A stretch of 8,120 bases of DNA from Bacteroidota bacterium (GTDB lineage Bacteria > Bacteroidota > Bacteroidia > Chitinophagales > Chitinophagaceae). Location of the stretch: NCBI GenBank assembly GCA_947441205.1, contig CANETM010000066.1, positions 1 through 8,120 of the forward strand. Direction: 5' to 3'. The position numbers were made by a program, and so were the translations under genes. This document shows, piece after piece, positions 1-5,795 of this stretch (positions are counted from its first letter, which is position 1; every line of letters begins with the position of its first letter). Below the pieces are notes generated by a model, which saw nothing but the letters and a program-made list of their open reading frames with translations, searched no databases and was not told where the DNA came from.

Positions 1-1095
1 ACTACATTTAATAGCGCCTATTATCAATTAAGTGCTATTAGTAGTGGTGTGAAAGAATTAAGAGAAGTCATCGAAGAAGCGAAAACAAAAGATGGTGCCA
101 TTTTATTTATTGACGAGATTCACCGATTTAATAAAGGTCAACAGGACGCATTATTAGGAGCTGTTGAAAAAGGTATTATCACATTGATTGGTGCCACCAC
201 CGAAAACCCAAGCTTTGAAGTGAATAGTGCCTTACTAAGCAGATGTCAGGTGTTTATTTTGAAAGCTTTGGATAAGGAAGCATTAACCAAACTTGTCGAA
301 CAAGCAATTGAAAAAGATGCTCTGTTTAAAAGCACCCCTATCGAAATAAAAGAAAAGGAAGCCTTGTTTCAATTATCAGGTGGTGATGGGAGAAAACTTT
401 TAAACTTATTAGAACTGGCTGTAGAAGCATTAATTGGAACTAATAAAGACAATAAACCATTAGCGTTAACAAATGATTGGGTGATGAAAGTAGCTCAAAC
501 CAATATTGCCCTGTATGACAAAAATGGAGAGCAACATTATGATATTATATCAGCCTTTATAAAAAGTATGCGAGGCTCCGATCCTAATGGAGCCATTTAT
601 TGGCTTTCCCGAATGATTGCAGGCGGTGAAGATGTTAAATTCATTGCAAGACGAATGCTCATTTTTGCAAGTGAAGATATAGGCAATGCAAATCCCAATG
701 CATTACTACTCGCTAATAACTGTTTTGATGCAGTTAATAAAATTGGTTACCCCGAAAGCAGGATCATTCTTTCCCAATGTGCTATTTATTTAGCTAGTTC
801 CGCAAAAAGCAATGCATCCTACGAAGCTATCTCACAAGGCCTAACAATGGTTCAAAAAACAGGCAACCTTCCCGTCCCCTTACATTTACGTAATGCGCCT
901 ACTAAATTGATGAAGGATTTAAATTATGGCAAAGATTATCAATACTCACATATGGGTGAAAACAATTTCCTTGAACAGGAATATTTACCTGACGAAATAA
1001 AGGGTACTACTTTTTATCAACCACAAAAAAATGCAAGAGAAGAAGAACTAAAAAAGTTTTTGCATGAGCGTTGGAAAGGCAAGTATGGTTATTAA
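1..1095 (+). CDS. rarA: Replication-associated recombination protein A (RarA/MgsA), 5' end outside window
   Basis: RarA is a clamp-loader-like AAA+ ATPase that acts on DNA at stalled replication forks. The reading frame is open from base 1; the GTG at 49 is an internal valine codon, since the preceding codons read as conserved RarA sequence (YYQLSAISSGVK). Of the 364 visible residues, the Walker B box ILFIDEIHRF lies at about 35-43. Sensor 1 and the arginine-finger region (IGATTENPSF through SALLSRC) lie at about 63-82. The family-specific C-terminal tetramerisation domain begins near 172, with NGEQHYDIISAFIKSMRGSD followed by AIYWLSRMIAGGED. The usual end, with LP, FYQP and a basic tail, is present. 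Family members are about 420-450 residues, so roughly 60-80 residues including the Walker A loop are missing to the left. The gene ends in three in-frame stops, TAA TAA TGA. It converges on the FAD oxidoreductase gene. The assignment is firm. Confidence 0.96.
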   Translation, partial: TTFNSAYYQLSAISSGVKELREVIEEAKTKDGAILFIDEIHRFNKGQQDALLGAVEKGIITLIGATTENPSFEVNSALLSRCQVFILKALDKEALTKLVEQAIEKDALFKSTPIEIKEKEALFQLSGGDGRKLLNLLELAVEALIGTNKDNKPLALTNDWVMKVAQTNIALYDKNGEQHYDIISAFIKSMRGSDPNGAIYWLSRMIAGGEDVKFIARRMLIFASEDIGNANPNALLLANNCFDAVNKIGYPESRIILSQCAIYLASSAKSNASYEAISQGLTMVQKTGNLPVPLHLRNAPTKLMKDLNYGKDYQYSHMGENNFLEQEYLPDEIKGTTFYQPQKNAREEELKKFLHERWKGKYGY

Positions 1096-1138
1096 TAATG
1101 AGATTTATTTTATTAAAAATAATAAATCTCATTATTAA
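1092..1138. terminator. Probable bidirectional terminator hairpin between convergent genes
   Basis: A perfect 18-bp inverted repeat has arms at 1092-1109 and 1121-1138 and an 11-nt loop. The left arm includes the rarA stop codon. The stem is mostly A and T with one GAG/CTC core. No separate U-tract follows it on either strand, so it is not a textbook intrinsic terminator. Its place between two convergent genes, 24 nt past the stop of the minus-strand gene, makes two-way termination or mRNA 3'-end protection the likeliest role. Confidence 0.7.
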
Positions 1139-1162
1139 CCTCTTATGATTTTATAAAATTCT

Positions 1163-2635
1163 TTAAGAAATTTTCTCTGGAACAGCTCGGCCGACAATAC
1201 CTGCTGCAACGCCACGATCACCACCCTCATGGTATTCTGCATCTTCATTAACATCCCACAAGTCATATATTTCGGTTCCTGCAATAATATTTTTGGCAGC
1301 TAGCATAGCTGTCATCATACTATGATCCTGGTTATTATATTTATGCATACCATTACGTCCAACTAAGTACAATCCTTTATACTCCTTTAATGCCTCACGA
1401 ATAGTATTCAAGTGATCCTTATATTCATGATCGTAAACAGGATATGCTTTAGGTTGTCTTACTACATAACCATCCACAATAGCCGATGGTTTCGTCAAAC
1501 CAATTTGGTCAATCTCTTTGGTTCCTAATGCTATTAATTCTTCATTGCTGCTTGACCATAATCCATCTCCTTCAAAACAAAAATATTCCAACCCATAACA
1601 AGCCATTTCAGGATCTGGAACCATAAATGGACTCCAAGATTTAAAATTTTGAATACGACCCACTTTCACATTTGGCTCATGTATATATATCCAGTTATCA
1701 TTAAATGCATCCTGATCTTTACAAATTAATACTACCGTTAAAAAGTCACGGTACTTTAATTGACTAGCCGCATACAATGCTGATGGCGAAAATGCAGGTG
1801 CCACTGCGGGAATTAATTCACGCATTGGAGCAGAAGATAATACATAATCAAATCCTTGCAATACAGCTCCTGTGCTTGTGTGGACATTCCAAGTATTATT
1901 TGAAAGACGCTCAATTTTATTTACACCAGTGTTCATTTCAATCTTCACACCCAATGCCTTGCTCTTCACTACACATTCCTCCCACATCATACCTGGCCCA
2001 CGTTTAGGATAACGGAAGGAATCAATCAATGTTTTAATTACATCTCCTTTGCTCTTTTTACCACTTGGTTTAAACAATGCATTCCATACCGCACTACTTA
2101 ATGACAAGCCTTTAATTCTTTGTGCAGCCCAGTCTGCTGAAATTTCTTTACACGGAATACCCCAAACTTTTTCAGTATAGGTTTTGAAAAAAATATTAAA
2201 TAAGCGTTTACCAAATTGATTAGTAACCCAGTCTTCAAAATTTTGTGGATTCTTTACAGGAAATAATTTTGCATTTAAATAGCTCATTACACAAAGAAAA
2301 CTTTCAAATATCCCCAATTTCAATAATGCTTCAAATGCAGCTAATGGATAGGCAAAAAACTTTTTATTATAAAAAATACGAGAGCTTCTTGGACGCTCTA
2401 ATAATTCATCAGCTAAAATTTCGGTCCAAAAATCTTCAACTTCTTTTGATTTGGAAAAAAACCGGTGACCCCCGATATCAAAATGGTAACCTTTATAAGA
2501 TTCAGTTCTTGAAATTCCTCCAACATATTGTGGATCTTTCTCAAATACAGTTACTTCCTGCTGAGCTTTACCTAATAAATAAGCAGCAGTTAAGCCAGCC
2601 GGACCTGCTCCAATAATGGCAACCTTTTTTGTCAT
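1163..2635 (-). CDS. FAD-dependent oxidoreductase, amine oxidase / UDP-galactopyranose-mutase-like (COG1232 type)
   Basis: This is a predicted cytoplasmic flavoprotein of 490 residues. The N-terminal dinucleotide-binding motif GAGPAG is at 9-14 and the flavin-linked E-K pair (VFEKD) follows near 31-34. A GG doublet (VGGISR) is at 38-43 and DIGGHRFF at 53-60. A family block YTEKVWGIPC starts near 153, and the C-terminal FAD-contacting segment LYLVGRNGMHKYNNQDHS is at about 422-439. The tail VNEDAEYHE is typical of the subfamily. The chosen start is the ATG at 2635, which begins MTKKVAIIGAGPAG, as expected for a Rossmann fold that opens at residue 3. An in-frame TTG at 2656 would add seven unconserved residues. 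Homologues are often labelled protoporphyrinogen oxidase (HemY-like), but nothing around it concerns haem. Placement 138 bp downstream of a GT2 gene on the same strand fits a role in envelope sugar or lipid metabolism. The reaction is unknown. Superfamily certain; function inferred. Confidence 0.88.
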   Translation of the reverse strand: MTKKVAIIGAGPAGLTAAYLLGKAQQEVTVFEKDPQYVGGISRTESYKGYHFDIGGHRFFSKSKEVEDFWTEILADELLERPRSSRIFYNKKFFAYPLAAFEALLKLGIFESFLCVMSYLNAKLFPVKNPQNFEDWVTNQFGKRLFNIFFKTYTEKVWGIPCKEISADWAAQRIKGLSLSSAVWNALFKPSGKKSKGDVIKTLIDSFRYPKRGPGMMWEECVVKSKALGVKIEMNTGVNKIERLSNNTWNVHTSTGAVLQGFDYVLSSAPMRELIPAVAPAFSPSALYAASQLKYRDFLTVVLICKDQDAFNDNWIYIHEPNVKVGRIQNFKSWSPFMVPDPEMACYGLEYFCFEGDGLWSSSNEELIALGTKEIDQIGLTKPSAIVDGYVVRQPKAYPVYDHEYKDHLNTIREALKEYKGLYLVGRNGMHKYNNQDHSMMTAMLAAKNIIAGTEIYDLWDVNEDAEYHEGGDRGVAAGIVGRAVPEKIS

Positions 2636-2661
2636 GGGAGTGAATAATTTGGGCAAAATTG

Positions 2662-2697
2662 CGAAAATATATTGGGATTGCCATCAATAATAGCAAA
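2662..2697 (-). promoter_or_regulatory. Weak candidate promoter for the FAD oxidoreductase gene
   Basis: Read on the minus strand, TTTG at 2697-2694 is followed 22 nt later by TATATTTT at 2671-2664, or 24 nt later by TATTTTCG at 2669-2662. Each resembles the Bacteroidota TTTG ... TAnnTTTG promoter with one mismatch in the downstream box and a rather long spacer. It would give a leader of about 20 nt before the ATG at 2635. The upstream TTTG falls at the edge of the repeated element at 2692-2734. This is pattern matching only; the gene could equally be read through from the GT2 gene. Confidence 0.2.
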
Positions 2698-2734
2698 GAG
2701 TTTGACTAAAGTCTAAATTTTACCGCTATTCAAA
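2692..2734 (+). repeat. Copy 1 of a duplicated intergenic element (orphan copy)
   Basis: This 43-bp stretch matches 5298-5341. The first 38 positions are 31/38 identical without gaps (2692-2729 against 5298-5335), and after a one-base gap TCAAA matches again. Shared core strings are AAAGAGTTTGAC, AATTTTAC and CTAT. The second copy ends on the elaA start codon; here the ATG-equivalent reads ATT and no plus-strand reading frame follows. It lies in the 138-bp gap between the GT2 stop and the FAD oxidoreductase start, both minus strand. Within it GACTAAAGTC forms a tiny palindrome that the other copy lacks. It may be a regulatory motif, a decayed promoter or a remnant of a duplication. Confidence 0.5.
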
Positions 2735-2773
2735 ATAAACACAATACTAAAGCTCAATTTTGCCTTTAAAATA

Positions 2774-3493
2774 CTAGGGGAATAGGTTATATCTAACAAT
2801 GCAGTAAATCGCCTTTACCCCATCTTTCCAATTTATTTTTTTACCTTCTTCATAAGTTCTACCATAATAAGATATACCTACCTCGTAAATTCGAATATTT
2901 GGAACTTTTGAGATTTTCGAGGTGACTTCAGGCTCAAATCCAAATCTCTTTTCTTTCAATTTTAAACTTTTAACCATGTCCGTATTAAAAAGTTTATAAC
3001 AGGTTTCCATATCCGTCAAATTCAAATTCGTAAATAAATTAGACAAGAAGGTTAAAAATTTATTACCAATAGTGTGCCAAAAAAACAAAATTCGATGAGC
3101 AGACCCACCCATAAATCTTGATCCATATACTACATCGGCATAACCATCAATCACTGGCTTTAAAAGTTTGTTAAATTCATTGGGATCATATTCCAAATCG
3201 GCATCTTGTATAATTAAATATTCACCGGTTGCATTTTTTATGCCTGTGTGAATAGCTGCACCTTTTCCTGAATTTTTATCATGCTTGAGATATACAATTT
3301 CAGCATTTGGATTAGCTGCTATAATGTTTTGAATTAAAATTTCAGTATTGTCTTTTGAGCAATCATTAACCACAATGATCTCTTTTTTGATATTATTAAT
3401 CAATGATAAATTGATTAGTTTATCTAAAATTTTAGAAATAGTGGATGCTTCATTATATGCAGGTACAATAATTGAAATTTTGTTGATATTCAT
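2774..3493 (-). CDS. GT2 family glycosyltransferase, polyprenyl-phosphate sugar synthase (DPM1-like)
   Basis: Members of this group transfer a hexose from a GDP- or UDP-sugar to dolichyl or undecaprenyl phosphate on the cytoplasmic face of the membrane. The 239-residue protein is one GT-A domain: VPAYNE at 10-15, nucleotide-binding VNDCSKD at 42-48, GKGAA at 76-80, and the metal-binding DXD-type motif inside QDADLEYDP at 96-104. GSRF is at 124-127, TDMETCYKLF at 160-169, GFEPEVT at 185-191, and the late signature YGRTYEEGKKINWKDG at 210-225. The length matches soluble DPM1-like enzymes. There is no C-terminal pair of membrane helices, so it would be peripheral to the membrane. The ATG at 3493 sits just before the first beta strand (ISIIVPAYNE). 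It is upstream of the FAD oxidoreductase on the same strand and divergent from the membrane glycosyltransferase, a plausible consumer of its product. The sugar cannot be told from sequence. Family assignment is strong. Confidence 0.92.
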   Translation of the reverse strand: MNINKISIIVPAYNEASTISKILDKLINLSLINNIKKEIIVVNDCSKDNTEILIQNIIAANPNAEIVYLKHDKNSGKGAAIHTGIKNATGEYLIIQDADLEYDPNEFNKLLKPVIDGYADVVYGSRFMGGSAHRILFFWHTIGNKFLTFLSNLFTNLNLTDMETCYKLFNTDMVKSLKLKEKRFGFEPEVTSKISKVPNIRIYEVGISYYGRTYEEGKKINWKDGVKAIYCIVRYNLFP

Positions 3494-3613
3494 TTGTATA
3501 TTTATGATGTTTATATTAAATATAACAATATTTTAATTAATATAATATATTTGAAATAATGTTAAAATTATTTCATTTTTTTTAAATAAGGCTAAAAATT
3601 AATACATAATTAA
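3494..3613. promoter_or_regulatory. Divergent promoter region between the two glycosyltransferase genes
   Basis: These 120 bp are almost entirely A and T and must hold the start signals for both flanking genes. On the plus strand TATATTTG at 3546-3553 fits the Bacteroidota -7 box TAnnTTTG exactly, about 60 nt before the ATG at 3614; no TTTG is found at the expected -33 distance. On the minus strand TATATTTA at 3524-3517 is one base off the same box, about 23 nt before the GT2 start. A 9-bp inverted repeat (3511-3519 and 3537-3545, 17 nt apart) lies between and across these boxes. In such AT-rich sequence, chance matches are easy. Confidence 0.4.
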
Positions 3614-5287
3614 ATGATGATTACCCATAAAAATAATAGTCATAAAGTATACTTGTATTACATCATTGCCAGCATTATCATATACATAGTTGGAAGCATT
3701 TTTATACCCTTAATGGAAGTTGATGCAGTTCAATATGCGAATATTTCTAGAGAAATGCTGCAAAATCAAAGCTTTTTGCAAATTTTTGATCAAGGAAAGG
3801 ATTATTTAGATAAGCCACCTTTGCTTTTTTGGATGAGCTCATTAAGCATGTACATTTTCGGAATTAATGACTTTGCTTACAGGCTTCCATCTATATTAAT
3901 GGCGATAATTGCTATTTATAGTACCTACAAATTTACCCTACTTTATTATGTAAAAGAAATTGCAATATTAGCTTCATTAGTACTAGCAACTTCCCAAGCA
4001 ATGTTTTTGATAACACATGATGTTAGAACTGATACCATGTTAATGGGTTGGGTCATTTTAGGTATTTGGCAATTTTCTAGCTGGTTGCAAAACAAAAATT
4101 GGATATCATTTATTACTGCATTTGTTGCAATAGCATTTGGAATGATGACCAAGGGACCCATTGCTTTAATGGTACCAATATTTTCATTTGCACCGCATTT
4201 TATTGTTCATAAAAATTTTAAACTATTTTTTAGATGGGAGTATCTAATAGGTTTAGTAATTATCCTTATTTTGTTAATTCCAATGGATATAGGATTGTAT
4301 AGGCAATTTGATTTACACCCAGAAAAAATAATGTATGACAAAACGGGTACTTCCGGGTTAAGATTTTTTTATTGGACACAAAGCTTTGGAAGAATTACCG
4401 GGGAAAGTGTGTGGCATGAAAATGATAGCATCTTTTTTCTTTTTCAAAATTTATTATGGGGGTTTTTACCTTGGATTTTGTTTTTCATTATGGGTTTATT
4501 CTTGGAAGTTTTCGATACTATCAGAAATAGATTCAGCATTGGTAAAAGTGAAGAATGGATTAGTTTACCTGGTTTTATTATAACCTATTTTGCATTGGGC
4601 ATTAGTAATTATCAATTGCCTCATTACATTTATATTGTTTTACCCTTTGCTGCTATCATCACAGCAAAATACATTTATAGTTTCAACCTTAAAAGAGGTA
4701 ATAACATAATTAAGAACGGTATTAATATAGTTAACTTTATCGCATATAGTATCATTTTACTATTATTAGTTGTTCTTTTATTCATTCCTTTTGAAACCAA
4801 TAAGTATATAATTATCTCTGCTTTGCTATTTGTAATTATAAGTTTTTTTGCAATACTATTCTTCTATCATGGTCAAATTCCCAAAATGATTCATTTTGCT
4901 TTATTAACCATTTTGACCACTAACCTATTATTGGGCGTATTCTTTTATCCTAAATTATTAGAATATCAATTAGGCAATAAAGTGACTAGCTTCGTGAATG
5001 AGCAAAAAATAAATAAAAGAAATTTTTATTTATATAAAATCAACACAGAAAGAAGTATGGATTTTTACAGCAATCACAGTTATCAAAATATAGATGAAAT
5101 AAATAAGTTGAAAAGTAAAGACTACGTTTTAGTGACCAGAGAGAATATGAATGATAGTCTGCTTATGAAATTCAATAAAATTGAATTACTCTCCACCTTC
5201 CACGTAAGTACATTAACTGGAGAATTTTTAAATCCATTGACAAGAGATAGTACACTTAACTATCATTATATACTACAAAAAAAATAA
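3614..5287 (+). CDS. Polytopic membrane glycosyltransferase, GT39/GT83 (PMT/ArnT-like)
   Basis: ArnT/PMT-type enzymes are GT-C integral membrane proteins that transfer a sugar from a polyprenyl-phosphate carrier to lipid A, another lipid or protein on the outer face of the cytoplasmic membrane. In this 557-residue protein a helix at about 13-33 leads to the first extracytoplasmic loop, which holds the acidic motif MEVDAVQYANISREM (34-48; D37 is the likely catalytic or metal-binding residue) and KPPLLFW (67-73). Further family motifs are HDVRTDTML at 135-143, TKGP at 179-182 and YQLPHYIYIVLPFA at 333-346. About a dozen hydrophobic segments run to residue 445, followed by a polar tail of about 110 residues, probably periplasmic. 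Length agrees with ArnT homologues (about 550). ATG codons at 3614 and 3617 are adjacent; the first is taken. The gene ends TAATGA, two in-frame stops. Divergence from a polyprenyl-phosphate sugar synthase supports a shared pathway. Donor and acceptor are unknown. Confidence 0.9.
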   Translation: MMITHKNNSHKVYLYYIIASIIIYIVGSIFIPLMEVDAVQYANISREMLQNQSFLQIFDQGKDYLDKPPLLFWMSSLSMYIFGINDFAYRLPSILMAIIAIYSTYKFTLLYYVKEIAILASLVLATSQAMFLITHDVRTDTMLMGWVILGIWQFSSWLQNKNWISFITAFVAIAFGMMTKGPIALMVPIFSFAPHFIVHKNFKLFFRWEYLIGLVIILILLIPMDIGLYRQFDLHPEKIMYDKTGTSGLRFFYWTQSFGRITGESVWHENDSIFFLFQNLLWGFLPWILFFIMGLFLEVFDTIRNRFSIGKSEEWISLPGFIITYFALGISNYQLPHYIYIVLPFAAIITAKYIYSFNLKRGNNIIKNGINIVNFIAYSIILLLLVVLLFIPFETNKYIIISALLFVIISFFAILFFYHGQIPKMIHFALLTILTTNLLLGVFFYPKLLEYQLGNKVTSFVNEQKINKRNFYLYKINTERSMDFYSNHSYQNIDEINKLKSKDYVLVTRENMNDSLLMKFNKIELLSTFHVSTLTGEFLNPLTRDSTLNYHYILQKK

Positions 5288-5297
5288 TGATTTATTA

Positions 5298-5341
5298 AGT
5301 AAAGAGTTTGACCAAAACCTTAATTTTACAACTATGTCAAA
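5298..5341 (+). repeat. Copy 2 of the duplicated element, forming the upstream region of elaA
   Basis: This copy fills most of the 46-bp gap before elaA and runs into its first codons. It contains TTTG at 5307-5310 and TAATTTTA at 5321-5328, the latter one base from the Bacteroidota -7 consensus TAnnTTTG. If that box is real, transcription would start almost on the ATG at 5334, giving a nearly leaderless mRNA. The TTTG is only 10 nt from the box, too close for a normal -33 element. There is no Shine-Dalgarno sequence. Its match to 2692-2734 suggests a motif used at more than one site in the genome. Promoter function is inferred. Confidence 0.5.
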
Positions 5342-5795
5342 TACAGATAATATCATATGGAGCACCAAACATTTTTCAGCGCTTACAGTGAATGAGCTTT
5401 ATAGTATTCTAAGACTTAGAAGTGAGGTTTTTGTTGTTGAACAAAATTGCGTGTTTTTAGACATGGACAATAACGACCAAATCGCCTATCATACTATGGG
5501 TTGGTTAGGTGATGACCTAATTGCTACTACTCGCCTATTTGATATCGATCAAAGCTACCCTGGCTATCAAAGTATTGGGCGCGTGGTTGGATCACCAAGA
5601 CATAGAGGGATTGGAGCTGGTAAGGCATTAATGCAATTTTCTATTACAGAATGTGAGCGTTTATTTGGCAAACACCCCATTAAAATTGGAGCCCAACTAT
5701 ACCTTAAAAAATTTTATGGCGAATTAGGATGGGAACAAGCAGGTGAAATGTATTACGAGGATGAAATCGAACACATACCTATGATTCGTCTTTAA
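5334..5795 (+). CDS. elaA: GNAT family N-acetyltransferase, ElaA type
   Basis: This small cytoplasmic acetyl-CoA-dependent acyltransferase has 153 residues, the usual ElaA length. The ElaA signature runs from the N-terminal helix: LYSILRLRSEVFVVEQNC at 22-39, then DMDNNDQ at 43-49. The acetyl-CoA phosphate-binding loop of GNAT enzymes (R/QxxGxG/A) is visible as RHRGIGAGKAL at 89-99, after IGRVVGSP. The late segment KIGAQLYLKKFYGELGW (117-133) is the conserved GNAT motif B region, and the end EDEIEHIPMIRL is typical of the family. The natural substrate of ElaA proteins is not established. The gene follows the membrane glycosyltransferase by 46 bp on the same strand, so co-transcription is possible, but the intervening sequence looks like a promoter of its own. 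Its TAA overlaps the stop codon of the convergent gene. Family assignment is strong; gene symbol by family only. Confidence 0.92.
   Translation: MSNTDNIIWSTKHFSALTVNELYSILRLRSEVFVVEQNCVFLDMDNNDQIAYHTMGWLGDDLIATTRLFDIDQSYPGYQSIGRVVGSPRHRGIGAGKALMQFSITECERLFGKHPIKIGAQLYLKKFYGELGWEQAGEMYYEDEIEHIPMIRL
5792..5795. other. Overlapping convergent stop codons
   Basis: The palindrome TTAA carries both the TAA that ends elaA (5793-5795) and, on the other strand, the TAA that ends the DUF5686 gene (5794-5792). No room is left for an intergenic terminator, and I see no clear hairpin in the adjoining coding ends. Transcripts from the two genes probably overlap at their 3' ends. Confidence 0.9.

Noticed and set aside
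49..51. GTG as the start of rarA
   Set aside because: The frame is open to base 1 and the upstream codons encode conserved RarA sequence, so the gene is cut by the window edge.
1148..1159. Palindrome ATTTTATAAAAT just downstream of the FAD oxidoreductase stop
   Set aside because: A 12-bp AT-only palindrome with no loop is expected by chance here; the nearby 18-bp stem is the better terminator candidate.
1777..2616. Plus-strand open frames at 1777-2007 and 2245-2616
   Set aside because: They lie opposite the FAD oxidoreductase gene, have compositionally odd translations and no recognisable domain: shadows of the real gene.
2636..2656. TTG start codon for the FAD oxidoreductase, seven codons upstream of the ATG
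   Set aside because: The added residues are not conserved-looking, and the ATG at 2635 starts directly before the Rossmann-fold strand, as usual for the family.
3348..3536. Plus-strand open frame across the start of the GT2 gene
   Set aside because: Its hydrophobic translation is the complement of the GT2 N-terminus running into AT-rich intergenic sequence; no supporting start signal.
3946..4583. Open frames at 3946-4161 (minus) and 4386-4583 (plus) inside the membrane glycosyltransferase
   Set aside because: Alternative frames of a well-supported membrane protein gene, without any family signature.
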